Assembly (NCBI RefSeq): GCF_014284365.1
Contig: NZ_JACOGG010000003.1
Span: 1 to 64,000, forward strand
Reading direction: 5' to 3'
DNA: 64,000 nucleotides
DNA from: Cognatundibacterium rugosum
GTDB lineage: Bacteria > Pseudomonadota > Gammaproteobacteria > Burkholderiales > Burkholderiaceae_D
The translations under genes were made by a program, and so were the position numbers. This document shows positions 53,629 to 63,205 of the stretch, piece after piece (within the stretch, counting starts at the first letter, position 1; every line of letters starts with the position of its first letter). The notes below the pieces were generated by a model that searched no databases, was not told the origin of the DNA, and was given only the letters and a program-made list of their open reading frames with translations.

Positions 53629-53649
53629 TAGCGCCTGTTGCAGGCGCTA
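53629..53649. other. Perfect hairpin near the LOG gene 3' end
   Basis: TAGCGCCTG and CAGGCGCTA pair perfectly around TTG, ten bases past the stop of the LOG-family gene. There is no good T-tract in the transcribed orientation. Confidence 0.5.
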
Positions 53650-53659
53650 AATTTGCCTT

Positions 53660-54241
53660 TTACAGATCGCACTGCTGTAGCCATTTATGGGTATCTACAG
53701 GGTGATAAGCCGCGAGCAGGTCGAGTAGTTGTGCCGGGTTCGCACTTGCTTGCAGAATGGCCTGATGCGTTGGGCGCAAGAAGCCTTGTTCAGTTGTATG
53801 TTGTAGGAATTGTATTAATCCGTCATAAAATCCCTGAATATTCAGCACGCCCACCGGTTTGTGGTGGAAGCCTAACTGCGACCAGGTCATAACCTCAAAT
53901 AATTCTTCCAGTGTGCCTATGCCGCCGGGCATGGCGATAAAGCCTTGCGCCAGTTCCGCCATCATGGCTTTGCGTTCATGCATATTGGCGACAACATGCA
54001 ACTGGGTGAGCCCGCGGTGACCGACTTCTTTGTCCATCAAGGCTTGCGGGATGACGCCGGTAACACGGCCGCCCAGGCGCATGACTTCATCGGCAATCAC
54101 GCCCATCAGTCCGACATTGCCGCCACCATAGACCAACTCGTGACCGCGTGCGACCAGCTCCGCTGCCAGCTGACGGGCTGCCTCGGCATAGATTGGCGAA
54201 ATGCCAGGCGAAGAGCCGCAATAGACGCAGAGTGCGCTCAT
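53660..54241 (-). CDS. LOG-family nucleoside monophosphate phosphoribohydrolase
   Basis: This 193-residue TIGR00730/LOG protein cleaves nucleoside 5'-monophosphates (cytokinin-type or purine/pyrimidine) to base and ribose phosphate. The signature E-R-K-A-M-M and P-G-G-I-G-T-L-E-E-L-F-E (catalytic Glu) and the N-terminal V-Y-C-G-S-S are intact. Its ATG overlaps the TetR gene stop by ATGA, so the two are coupled. Confidence 0.9.
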   Translation of the reverse strand: MSALCVYCGSSPGISPIYAEAARQLAAELVARGHELVYGGGNVGLMGVIADEVMRLGGRVTGVIPQALMDKEVGHRGLTQLHVVANMHERKAMMAELAQGFIAMPGGIGTLEELFEVMTWSQLGFHHKPVGVLNIQGFYDGLIQFLQHTTEQGFLRPTHQAILQASANPAQLLDLLAAYHPVDTHKWLQQCDL

Positions 54242-54909
54242 TCCTGATTCATCTTACGTAGATAATCGGCAGATAATTTTTCAAATACCTGTTTTGCTTC
54301 GCCACGCAGGTAGGGGCTGATCAGTACGATGACCTGATAGCAGCCACGCGCTAATGAGTCTGACATGGTTTGTAGTTCGGTGTATTTGCGCGGATTACGT
54401 ACGTACTCATACGATAGCCAATACGTTGCCACCACCACCATGTTGGTGGCGAGTGCATCGATATCCATGTCGGTCGCTTCGAACTCACCGTCCGCCCGTA
54501 AGCCGGTGCACAAGCCAGTCGCAACCTTAATTTTGTGGGTCAGAATTTCTTTGAAATTCAGTTCCAGCTTGCGATTGCGTGACAACAGATCATTGAGGTC
54601 GCGATAGAAAAAACGATAGCGCCAGACCAGCTCAAAGGTCAGATGCAGGTAGGTCCAGACATCCTGAATATTTGCTTTTCTTCCCTGGGGAAAGGCCAGT
54701 TTCTTATTAATTTCTGCTTCAAATTGAGCAAAAATAGAATTGACGATATCGTCTTTATTTCTAAAATGATAATAAAGATTGCCGGGGGAAATATTCATTT
54801 CCTCCGCTATCACGGTCGTTGTGATATTCGGTTCACCAAATTCATTGAATAAGCGCAGGGAGAGCTCGAGGATGCGTTCCCTGGTACGGCGAGGAGCTTT
54901 GTGTTGCAT
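54238..54909 (-). CDS. TetR-family transcriptional regulator
   Basis: This 223-residue regulator has an N-terminal helix-turn-helix (T-T-V-I-A-E-E-M-N-I-S-P-G-N-L-Y-Y-H-F-R, ~31-50) and a long C-terminal domain with W-x-Y-R-F-F-Y-R-D-L, typical of a TetR group described in betaproteobacteria. Translational coupling with the LOG-family gene suggests a shared function. Target genes cannot be named. Confidence 0.88.
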   Translation of the reverse strand: MQHKAPRRTRERILELSLRLFNEFGEPNITTTVIAEEMNISPGNLYYHFRNKDDIVNSIFAQFEAEINKKLAFPQGRKANIQDVWTYLHLTFELVWRYRFFYRDLNDLLSRNRKLELNFKEILTHKIKVATGLCTGLRADGEFEATDMDIDALATNMVVVATYWLSYEYVRNPRKYTELQTMSDSLARGCYQVIVLISPYLRGEAKQVFEKLSADYLRKMNQE

Positions 54910-54969
54910 GTCATTCTTCTCGATGGATGATTTCGTAAGAATATCATCCTTCGCTCTAACATCAAAACT

Positions 54970-55488
54970 TCACTGGTCTGTAGTGCTGTCCTGACTGACT
55001 GCAGGAATATGTAGTAACCGTGTTTTCGCCAGGTGATCATGCAGAAACTGGTGGTCAGGGCGCAGTAGGGCTGTCGCACCCCAGGCAGCGGCACCTGCGC
55101 TTACTGCTATCACCATGGGCCATTGCTTGAGATTAAATTGATACACCAGCGCCATCGCCGGTAAGAACCACATCCAGGCCAGGCAGTAGCGTACGATAGC
55201 CTTGATAACTGGTATGCGCCCGCCATTGTCGTCAGTCACTTTAATGCGCCAGGTTTGCATCGCCAGCGTCTGTCCGCTGCGGGTCCAGCAATACACAAAA
55301 TAAACGCCGAACACCAGAAACAGCCAGGCTTGCCGTCCGGCGCGCAAACTGAGCGCATGGCGGCTTTGGGTCAGCACATCAAATAAAAAGTCAGCAACAA
55401 AAGCTATGCCAAACAGCAACATCGCTTCGTACACCATACAAATTACCCTGCGCTTCAGCGGTGGGGCCATCAAAATCATCGTTGACAT
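54970..55488 (-). CDS. RDD-family membrane protein
   Basis: This 172-residue inner-membrane protein with the RDD domain has four or so helices. The first helix is preceded by P-L-K-R-R-V, the RDD-equivalent, and W-R-I-K-V follows the second. RDD proteins are of unclear role; some act as ion exchangers. It is one base downstream of the DUF3106 gene and is the last gene of the sigma factor cassette. Confidence 0.82.
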   Translation of the reverse strand: MSTMILMAPPLKRRVICMVYEAMLLFGIAFVADFLFDVLTQSRHALSLRAGRQAWLFLVFGVYFVYCWTRSGQTLAMQTWRIKVTDDNGGRIPVIKAIVRYCLAWMWFLPAMALVYQFNLKQWPMVIAVSAGAAAWGATALLRPDHQFLHDHLAKTRLLHIPAVSQDSTTDQ

Positions 55489-55489
55489 C

Positions 55490-56176
55490 TTACTTCGTCT
55501 GAGGCTGGGAGGCTGGGCTGGCGCTGGTATTGACAGGAATTGCTTCCACTGCCACCGATGCCGGTGCTGCGTTGCTCAGGCTGGCGGGCGCAGCCTGTAA
55601 CACTGGCTTGGGTGCAATTGCCGGTTTGGGACCCAGTTTAATGGGTGACAGTGGATTGGGATTTTTAATCGCGTCCGGGGATAGATTGGTCAGGCTCTTT
55701 TTCTTTTCATGCTCAGCCGCCAGGCGTTTCTTTTCTTCATCGCTCAGTTGCTGATACTGTTGCCATTGTGCTGACTTCTTTTCAGCTGGCAACTGTGTCG
55801 ATTTTGCGTAGTTTTCCCGGGCTGCCATACGTTGTTCTGGTGTCAGCTTGACCCAGTCACGCATGCGCTCTTGCAGGCGAGCCTGTTCATCCGGCTTCAT
55901 GCTGTTGTAACGGGCAGCGATTTCCAGCCATTTTTTCTTACTGAGCTCAGGCAGCTTGTCCCATTCGCCAGCCAGCGGGCTGAGTGCCTGCTTCTGAGTG
56001 GCACTTAATTCCGTCCAGAGTGGCTTGGTCGCAGCCTGGGGCTGCGTTGCCTTGACCGTGGAGGTATTGCTGCTGGCAGGTAAGGCGCCACCTATAGCAT
56101 AGGCCAAAGGCAGCGCAGTCGCTGTAGCGATAAGTATGACTGTGATACGCGGCAAGGCTTTCAACAACACGCTCAA
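55490..56176 (-). CDS. DUF3106-domain periplasmic protein
   Basis: This ~228-residue protein has a signal sequence (I-L-I-A-T-A-T-A-L-P-L-A-Y-A), a DUF3106 domain with repeated W-x-x-L-x-x-x-Q-K/R motifs (W-T-E-L-S-A-T-Q-K-Q-A-L, L-T-P-E-Q-R) and an Ala/Pro-rich tail. Helical repeats of this type recall Spy/CpxP-like stress proteins, a similarity by eye only. The frame opens with TTG overlapping the previous stop; GTG two codons later is an alternative start. Confidence 0.8.
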   Translation of the reverse strand: MSVLLKALPRITVILIATATALPLAYAIGGALPASSNTSTVKATQPQAATKPLWTELSATQKQALSPLAGEWDKLPELSKKKWLEIAARYNSMKPDEQARLQERMRDWVKLTPEQRMAARENYAKSTQLPAEKKSAQWQQYQQLSDEEKKRLAAEHEKKKSLTNLSPDAIKNPNPLSPIKLGPKPAIAPKPVLQAAPASLSNAAPASVAVEAIPVNTSASPASQPQTK

Positions 56177-56607
56177 TCCTCCGGTTTATCTTTATTGTCT
56201 TTATTGTTCAGGTAAGCCGTAAAGCCAGTATCCACATAGGCGGCAGGAGGTAATTCATCGACCAGCATGGTCGCGTCTATATCTGCCAGCTCGTTGATAT
56301 TTTGCTGTTGTTCATATTCATAGATGCCGAACATGCCAATAACCAGTACCAGTGTCGGTAAAGCCAGCCCCAGTTTGCCCATCCAGGAGCCGGGTCCACT
56401 GAAGGAGTAGCCATGATTGCCGGCGAAAGCCCCTTTGAATACGCGCACTGCAACCGGCGCTTCTTTTTTCTTGCGCGCCATTGCCAGCTTACGCGCCTGA
56501 GCGAGCCGGTCCAGAGTCGGGGCAGGGAGTTGTTCCGCCGACTCATTGAGCGCACGTCTTACCTTGTAGGCAAAATCGAGATCCTGCGATTCTTTTGAGT
56601 AGTTCAT
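56173..56607 (-). CDS. DUF3619 single-pass membrane protein (possible anti-sigma)
   Basis: This 144-residue DUF3619 protein has a helical N-terminus, one membrane helix (~79-98; L-P-T-L-V-L-V-I-G-M-F-G-I-Y) and an acidic periplasmic tail. It lies between a sigma factor gene and the DUF3106 gene, joined by ATGA overlaps on both sides or nearly so. Position and topology are those of an anti-sigma factor, but no zinc-binding anti-sigma motif is visible, so this role is inference. Confidence 0.82.
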   Translation of the reverse strand: MNYSKESQDLDFAYKVRRALNESAEQLPAPTLDRLAQARKLAMARKKKEAPVAVRVFKGAFAGNHGYSFSGPGSWMGKLGLALPTLVLVIGMFGIYEYEQQQNINELADIDATMLVDELPPAAYVDTGFTAYLNNKDNKDKPED

Positions 56608-57176
56608 AGCTGTATTCCTTTAGCTTTGAGCGATGCAGCCAATGCGTGAGTGGCACGCGAGCAATGCGTTTTGACACTGCCTTCAGAGCAGCCCATTGCG
56701 GCAGCTGTCTCTGCTACATCCATGTCCTCCCAGTAACGCATGAGGAAGGCTTCCCGTTGACGTGCTGGAAGTTTTTTTATTTCTTCATCAATAATGTTGA
56801 GAACTTGCTCACGCTCTATTTTATCAGCACTGGATTCTGCTGCTTCTGTTCCTTCTTCGGCGGCATAACTTTCCAGCAAATCGAAGTTGTCATCTTCGCG
56901 GTTATTATCCGGCGTGATGCTGGAGAACAGGCTGACCCAGGTATTTCTGACTTTTTCTCTGCGGAAGTAGTCCAGCGTTGTGGTTTGCAAAATGCGCTGA
57001 AACAGCATGGGTAATTCGGCCGCTGGCTTGTCGCCGTATTTTTCGGATAACTTGATCATCGCTTCCTGCACGATGTCGAGCGCGGACTCTTCATTCCTGA
57101 CGGCATACATCGCATGCTTAAAAGCACGCCGTTCCACGCCCTCAAGGAAACTGGATAATTCTCTGTCGGTGGCCAT
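56604..57176 (-). CDS. ECF-type RNA polymerase sigma factor
   Basis: This 190-residue sigma-70-family protein has region 2 (A-L-D-I-V-Q-E-A-M-I-K-L, ~33-44) and region 4 (L-P-A-R-Q-R-E-A-F-L-M-R-Y-W-E-D-M-D, then A-M-G-C-S-E-G-S-V-K-T-H). An acidic linker (~95-115) joins them. I prefer the ATG at 57176 to a TTG at 57185. Its stop overlaps the DUF3619 start by ATGA. It probably directs a small stress or envelope regulon. Confidence 0.9.
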   Translation of the reverse strand: MATDRELSSFLEGVERRAFKHAMYAVRNEESALDIVQEAMIKLSEKYGDKPAAELPMLFQRILQTTTLDYFRREKVRNTWVSLFSSITPDNNREDDNFDLLESYAAEEGTEAAESSADKIEREQVLNIIDEEIKKLPARQREAFLMRYWEDMDVAETAAAMGCSEGSVKTHCSRATHALAASLKAKGIQL

Positions 57177-57714
57177 TGTTGGCAATATTCGCTTGGTAAT
57201 TCAGATAGTCTGATCCCGGTCACGGGACCGGAATTGGCGGTTTTTGTTCCGTAAAAGTGCGCACATGCTAGCAAAAATGACTCTACATGTCCTTAACTTT
57301 GTCAAAGTTCTGTAATTTGCACCTTTTTGTCTCAAAGAAATTGTAGAAGAATATAAGAAATTCACATAATTCCACTTGACCAAAATGCTGCGACGCAGTA
57401 CCGTATAAGTCCGCTCCAAAATCTCGGAGCACCAAATATCTGCGTGGCTCAACCCACAATGTTGCCGCCAGCAGATGCGCTTTAAATGAAGCTGTTTGTT
57501 CTGACCCATGCCACAAGCGTGAGAAGTCTGTCTTTGCAAAGCCTTACCACTGATTGAACGAGTGCCTCAAGTATTGCCTGGAACCATGTCCAACGGATAT
57601 GCGAAGGGGAATATGCCCGCACATAAAGGGATTTCAGCTTACCGGACCTGCATCGCGATTTCGCCAGGAAAGAGCATCCGATCAATTTCCTATGGACCTT
57701 GAAAGGACAACATA
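57177..57714. other. Intergenic region between divergent sigma gene and ilvI
   Basis: This 538 bp non-coding stretch contains the hairpin CCGGTC/GACCGG (57216-57231), an 11 bp palindrome CTGCGACGCAG (57388-57398) between a TTGACC and a TATAAG spaced 22 bases apart, and the hairpin GCTCC/GGAGC (57413-57430). No branched-chain-amino-acid leader peptide was found. It probably holds a long ilv leader of over 250 bases. Confidence 0.45.
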
Positions 57715-59430
57715 ATGAGTTCAGAGTTTACAGGCGCAGAGATACTGGTTAAGTGTCTGGCCGAAGAGGGTGTTGAGCACGTTTTCGGATATCCGGGCGG
57801 CGCAGTACTCTACATCTACGATGCAATTTTCAATCAGGATAAGTTTCAGCACGTGCTGGTTCGCCATGAACAGGCTGCCATCCATGCTGCAGATGCTTAC
57901 TCCCGTTCCTCCAATAAAGTCGGTGTCGCGATTGTGACTTCCGGACCCGGTGTAACCAATGCGGTGACCGGTCTGGCGACGGCTTATATGGATTCCATTC
58001 CTATGGTGGTAATTTCCGGTCAGGTGCCCAGCGCTGTGATTGGTCAGGATGCCTTCCAGGAATGCGATACCGTTGGCATTACACGTCCTTGCGTCAAACA
58101 TAATTTCCTGGTGAAAGACGTCAGGGACCTGGCTGAAACAGTCAAAAAAGCATTTTACATTGCAACGACCGGGCGTCCAGGTCCGGTGCTGGTGGACATT
58201 CCTAAAGACATCAGCATGCATAAAACCTCTTTCCATTATCCGAAAGAAGTCGAGATGCGTTCTTACAAGCCGGTAGATAAAGGTCATGCGGGCCAGATCC
58301 GTAAAGCCGTGCAATTGTTGTTGCAGGCTGAGCGTCCTATGATCTATACCGGTGGCGGCGTGATACTCGCGCATGCTTCCGATGAGTTGAATCAACTGGT
58401 GGATATGCTGGGCTTTCCTTGCACCAATACCTTAATGGGTCTGGGTGCTTACCGCGCCAGCGATTCCAAATTCGTCGGTATGCCGGGCATGCATGGGACC
58501 TATGAAGCCAACATGGCGATGCAGCATTGTGATGTGTTGATTGCGATTGGCGCGCGCTTTGACGACCGTGTCATTGGTAATCCTAAGCATTTTGCTTCGC
58601 ATCCACGCAAGATCATTCATATCGACATTGATCCATCGTCGATTTCCAAGCGCGTCAAGGTGGATATTCCTATCGTTGGCAACGTCAAAGACGTGCTGAT
58701 AGAAATGCTGTCCCAGTTGCGCACAGTTGAGACCCGACCTGACCAGAAAGCGCTGGCTGCCTGGTGGAAACAGGTTGAGGAATGGCGTAGCCGTGATTGC
58801 CTGAAATATCCGACTTCAAGCGAAGTGATCAAGCCGCAATCTGTGGTGGAGAAAGTCTGGGAAGTCACGCAGGGCGACGCTTTCGTGACCTCCGACGTGG
58901 GCCAGCATCAGATGTGGGCTGCGCAGTACTACCGTTTCAATAAGCCACGCCGCTGGATCAACTCCGGTGGTCTGGGTACCATGGGTGTCGGCTTGCCGTA
59001 TGCCATGGGTGTGCAAATGGCGAATCCGGGAGCAACAGTTGCCTGTATTACCGGTGAAGCGTCGATACAGATGTGTATTCAGGAATTGGCTACCTGCAAA
59101 CAATATCATCTGACGCCTAAGATCATTCTGCTCAATAACCGCTTTTTGGGCATGGTGCGTCAATGGCAGCAGATCGATTACGGATCACGTTATTCCGAAT
59201 CCTATATGGACTCTTTACCTGACTTTACTAAGCTGGTTGAAGCCTATGGACATGTGGGTATGAAGATAGAAAATCCTGCCGATGTCGATGGCGCAGTACG
59301 TGAAGCGTTTGCGATGAAGGACAGACTGGTATTCATGAATTTCATTACCGATCAGACCGAGAATGTCTGGCCCATGGTGAAAGCCGGCAAAGGGCTGACT
59401 GAAATGTTACTGGGTTCGGAGGATTTGTAA
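57715..59430 (+). CDS. ilvI: Acetolactate synthase, large subunit
   Basis: This 571-residue thiamine-diphosphate enzyme catalyses the first common step of valine, leucine and isoleucine synthesis. The catalytic Glu lies in R-H-E-Q-A-A-I-H-A-A-D-A-Y. The ThDP motif is represented by T-G-E-A-S-I-Q-M then L-L-N-N-R: the usual G-D-G-S-F reads G-E-A-S-I, a form found in beta- and gammaproteobacterial AHAS III. GAAAGGACAACATA precedes the ATG. It overlaps ilvH by one base. Confidence 0.95.
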   Translation: MSSEFTGAEILVKCLAEEGVEHVFGYPGGAVLYIYDAIFNQDKFQHVLVRHEQAAIHAADAYSRSSNKVGVAIVTSGPGVTNAVTGLATAYMDSIPMVVISGQVPSAVIGQDAFQECDTVGITRPCVKHNFLVKDVRDLAETVKKAFYIATTGRPGPVLVDIPKDISMHKTSFHYPKEVEMRSYKPVDKGHAGQIRKAVQLLLQAERPMIYTGGGVILAHASDELNQLVDMLGFPCTNTLMGLGAYRASDSKFVGMPGMHGTYEANMAMQHCDVLIAIGARFDDRVIGNPKHFASHPRKIIHIDIDPSSISKRVKVDIPIVGNVKDVLIEMLSQLRTVETRPDQKALAAWWKQVEEWRSRDCLKYPTSSEVIKPQSVVEKVWEVTQGDAFVTSDVGQHQMWAAQYYRFNKPRRWINSGGLGTMGVGLPYAMGVQMANPGATVACITGEASIQMCIQELATCKQYHLTPKIILLNNRFLGMVRQWQQIDYGSRYSESYMDSLPDFTKLVEAYGHVGMKIENPADVDGAVREAFAMKDRLVFMNFITDQTENVWPMVKAGKGLTEMLLGSEDL

Positions 59431-59921
59431 TGAGACACATTATTTCTATTCTTCTGGAAAACGAAGCTGGTGCTTTGTCGCGCGTGGTCGGTTTGTTTTC
59501 TGCGCGTGGTTACAACATCGAAACCCTGACTGTGGCGCCGACTGAAGATGCGACGTTGTCGCGTATGACGATCGTGACTTCGGGTTCCGATGACATCATC
59601 GAACAGATTACCAAGCATTTGAATCGCCTGATTGAGGTGGTCAAAGTGGTGGATCTGACCGAGGGGGCGCATATTGAACGCGAACTGATGCTGATCAAAG
59701 TGCGTGCCGTTGGTAAAGAGCGTGAGGAAATTAAGCGTACCGCTGATATTTTCCGTGGCAGGATTATTGATGTCACAGAAAAAACCTACACCATAGAACT
59801 GACCGGAAATAAAGGCAAACTGGACGCGTTTATTGATGCGATAGACCGTGCAGCGATTCTGGAAACCGTACGTACAGGCGGCTCAGGCATAGGTCGAGGC
59901 GAGCGCATACTTAAAGTGTAA
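59430..59921 (+). CDS. ilvH: Acetolactate synthase, small regulatory subunit
   Basis: This 163-residue ACT-domain subunit confers valine feedback inhibition and stabilises the large subunit. M-R-H-I-I-S-I-L-L-E-N-E-A-G-A-L-S-R-V-V-G-L-F opens the ACT fold. The stop of ilvI and start of ilvH share one base (TAATG), so translation is coupled. Confidence 0.96.
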   Translation: MRHIISILLENEAGALSRVVGLFSARGYNIETLTVAPTEDATLSRMTIVTSGSDDIIEQITKHLNRLIEVVKVVDLTEGAHIERELMLIKVRAVGKEREEIKRTADIFRGRIIDVTEKTYTIELTGNKGKLDAFIDAIDRAAILETVRTGGSGIGRGERILKV

Positions 59922-59960
59922 TTCATCCCGGGCGGATTGCCTGCGACTCAGCACGAATGA

Positions 59961-61064
<1,104 letters not shown>

Positions 61065-61091
61065 TCGCTATCTGGGTCCTCACTGATGCAT

Positions 61092-61121
61092 AAAAAGTCG
61101 CCTGCAAGGGCGACTTTTTTT
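61092..61121 (+). terminator. Terminator of the ilv operon
   Basis: AAAAAGTCGCC pairs with GGGCGACTTTTTT around TGCAA, 28 bases after ilvC. Confidence 0.9.
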
Positions 61122-61255
61122 ATATGCATTGACATTCTGCGCTAAGCTGAGGTTGCTGCAAAGTTGTTAAAAAAAGTAAATCATGAACAGATGATGCAAC
61201 TTTGATTTCTGAATCCAGTCTTACATAGGTATTAACTACACTGTCGGAGAGTACG

Positions 61256-61990
61256 ATGAAAAAAATGATCTTGATTGCTGCTGCAATGAGCTTTGCAATT
61301 CCTGTCTATGCACAAAGTCTGGCCGGTACGGTATTAACGGTCGGTGGCAGTGCTGAAATAAAAGTCGACAACGATCAGGCAAATCTGAGTTTTTATCTGG
61401 AAGAGCAGGATAAAGATAAAGCACAGGCCGCTTCGCGCCTGAATCAGAAAATGAAATCTGGCACGGAGCTCATTAAAAAAGAGGACCCTCAGGCTGAGCT
61501 GATGACACGCAACTACTATACGTATCCAGTCTACTCTGATGAGGTACAGGTAGCGGGTGCCCAGCCTAAAAAACGTCAGATCACAGGTTGGCGCGTTGGT
61601 CAGTATCTCGAAGTCAAAACGATCAATCTGAAACAGTTGCCGGCGACCGTCGCATCGGCACAAAAAGTGATGAGTCTGAATGGCATCCATTTTGGCTTGT
61701 CGCCACAGGCCGCTGCTAAACTGGAAGAGTCGCGCATCCAGGCCGGATATAAGAACTTTTCTGATAAATTAGCGATGGTGGTCAATGCGATGGGCCGCAA
61801 ATTGCAGGATGTGCAGATAGAGTCTGTGGATTTTGATGGTGCAGCATTGGAAATGCCTCAGGTGCAAATGGCCGCTGCGCCGATGATGTTAAAGGGTGCG
61901 CGCGTGGCAGATTCGGTCGCTGAGCCTAGTTTTGAGCCGGGTTCAAGCTCGCTGTCGATACGTGTCAATGGTAAGGTACGATTGAAGTAA
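61256..61990 (+). CDS. Exported SIMPL-domain protein
   Basis: This 244-residue DUF541/SIMPL protein has a signal peptide cleaved near P-V-Y-A-Q. The fold is shown by G-S-A-E-I-K-V-D-N-D-Q-A-N-L-S-F near the start, W-R-V-G-Q-Y-L-E-V-K-T, and S-L-S-I-R-V-N-G at the end. Family members such as BP26 and YggE form periplasmic ring assemblies and are tied to oxidative stress. GGAGAG precedes the ATG. It interrupts the usual ilvC-pssA adjacency. Confidence 0.85.
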   Translation: MKKMILIAAAMSFAIPVYAQSLAGTVLTVGGSAEIKVDNDQANLSFYLEEQDKDKAQAASRLNQKMKSGTELIKKEDPQAELMTRNYYTYPVYSDEVQVAGAQPKKRQITGWRVGQYLEVKTINLKQLPATVASAQKVMSLNGIHFGLSPQAAAKLEESRIQAGYKNFSDKLAMVVNAMGRKLQDVQIESVDFDGAALEMPQVQMAAAPMMLKGARVADSVAEPSFEPGSSSLSIRVNGKVRLK

Positions 61991-62034
61991 CCCTTATCAG
62001 CATGGGTTTTCCTGTGTAGGAATCAGGGTTATAC

Positions 62035-62116
62035 TTGCCCGAACTTTTATTTATCGCCCGGTTAGTGTGGACTGGCCAAACAGTCCGCTCTGGTTCGGGC
62101 ATATTTTTTCGGGCAA
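62035..62116 (+). promoter_or_regulatory. Nested hairpins with T-tract upstream of pssA
   Basis: An inner long hairpin (GCCCG at 62056-62060 with CGGGC at 62096-62100; GGACTG with CAGTCC at its tip) is followed by ATATTTTTT, as in a terminator, only 14 bases before the pssA ATG. An outer pair TTGCCCGAA (62035-62043) with TTCGGGCAA (62108-62116) encloses it. It could be the terminator of the SIMPL gene or an attenuator of pssA. Confidence 0.6.
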
Positions 62117-62122
62117 AAACGC

Positions 62123-62980
62123 ATGTCATCTTCACCGCGACGCAAACCAAAAGGCAGTTTTAAACTTTTTCCTAAAGGTGCGCGCAAATCGCAGCAGCGA
62201 AATGATGGATCAGTGCTGCCTGCCGTACGTGAGCGTTCGCGAGGTATTTATCTGCTGCCCAATGCATTTACCACGGCTGCTTTGTTTTGCGGATTTTATG
62301 CCATTGTGATGGCCATGGATCAGCAATTTCATCAGGCCGCTGTGGCGATATTTATTGCTATGGTCTTGGATGGTCTGGATGGGCGCGTAGCACGCCTGAC
62401 CAATACCCAGAGTGAGTTCGGTGCGCAATATGATAGCTTGTCAGACATGTTGTCTTTCGGGGCAGCTCCCGCATTGGTTGTGTATGAATGGGCCTTGCGT
62501 GGCATGGGCAAGCTCGGCTGGCTGGCCGCCTTTGTCTACTGCGCTGGCGCGGCACTCAGACTGGCACGATTTAATACCAATATCGCCGTGGTTGATAAAC
62601 GTTATTTTCAGGGTTTGCCCAGCCCGGCGGCGGCGGCATTGGTAGCGGGTTTTGTATTGTTGATGGATGATCTGCAATTTGCGGGTACCGACTTACGCTG
62701 GTACGCATGGGCGATTGCGTTGTTTGCCGGATTGACGATGGTGACGAATGTACCGTTCTACAGTTTCAAAGAAGTGAATCTGCGCAAAACAGTGCCTTTT
62801 ATGGCGCCGTTGCTGATCTTGCTGGTGTATGTGATTGTGGTCAGTGATCCGCCTAAAGTTTTGTTTGGGTTATTTGTGCTGTATGGCTTATCGGGCTACA
62901 TCGTATTGTTGTGGCGCTGGCGCCGAGGCCGTCCTGTTAGTCTGATACAGACCAAAGCAGAGCACACAGACGAAAAATAA
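62123..62980 (+). CDS. pssA: CDP-diacylglycerol--serine O-phosphatidyltransferase
   Basis: This 285-residue membrane enzyme makes phosphatidylserine, precursor of phosphatidylethanolamine. The CDP-alcohol phosphotransferase signature D-G-L-D-G-R-V-A-R-L then G-A-Q-Y-D-S-L-S-D is intact (~83-110). About six to eight helices surround it. It is of the membrane (type II) class. The basic N-terminal 40 residues are cytosolic. Its position between ilvC and leuA is common in Burkholderiales. Confidence 0.93.
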   Translation: MSSSPRRKPKGSFKLFPKGARKSQQRNDGSVLPAVRERSRGIYLLPNAFTTAALFCGFYAIVMAMDQQFHQAAVAIFIAMVLDGLDGRVARLTNTQSEFGAQYDSLSDMLSFGAAPALVVYEWALRGMGKLGWLAAFVYCAGAALRLARFNTNIAVVDKRYFQGLPSPAAAALVAGFVLLMDDLQFAGTDLRWYAWAIALFAGLTMVTNVPFYSFKEVNLRKTVPFMAPLLILLVYVIVVSDPPKVLFGLFVLYGLSGYIVLLWRWRRGRPVSLIQTKAEHTDEK

Positions 62981-63003
62981 AATTCCGCATTTTCTGAGTC
63001 TAG

Positions 63004-63034
63004 CCGCAGTGAGCCAAATTCACTGCGGTTTTTT
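63004..63034 (+). terminator. Terminator of pssA
   Basis: CCGCAGTGA and TCACTGCGG pair perfectly around GCCAAAT and are followed by TTTTTT. Confidence 0.92.
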
Positions 63035-63079
63035 CTTTTTTGATCGGGATTTAATTTGGATTTTTGCTGCTATAAATTC

Positions 63080-63108
63080 TTGCACTTTTCTGCATTCACG
63101 CTTATAGT
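63080..63108 (+). promoter_or_regulatory. Sigma-70 promoter for the leu leader and leuA
   Basis: TTGCAC (63080-63085) and TATAGT (63103-63108) are separated by 17 bases. The expected transcription start is at about 63115-63117, which coincides with the ATG of the leader ORF at 63116. Confidence 0.7.
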
Positions 63109-63115
63109 CTGAGGC

Positions 63116-63205
63116 ATGAACTTTTCTTCTTCATCCTTCGCAGTTTTCACTTTAGCAGGCGCAACCCGTCTGCTATCGCTATTGGCATTTCTACTAGTGC
63201 GGTAA
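63116..63205 (+). CDS. Leucine-rich leader peptide of leuA (29 aa)
   Basis: This short frame encodes 29 residues, the second half being T-R-L-L-S-L-L-A-F-L-L-V-R. Seven of 29 residues are Leu, and four use the rare codon CTA, with one TTA and one TTG. This is what a leucine-sensing attenuation leader needs. It lies 126 bases before leuA. A short hairpin CCTGC/GCAGG occurs in the interval, but a full terminator/antiterminator pair could not be resolved. The ATG sits at or next to the predicted transcription start, so it may be translated leaderless. Confidence 0.65.
   Translation: MNFSSSSFAVFTLAGATRLLSLLAFLLVR

Noticed and set aside
57177-57714. ilv leader peptide for attenuation
   Set aside because: No short frame with a run of Leu/Val/Ile codons was found ahead of ilvI.
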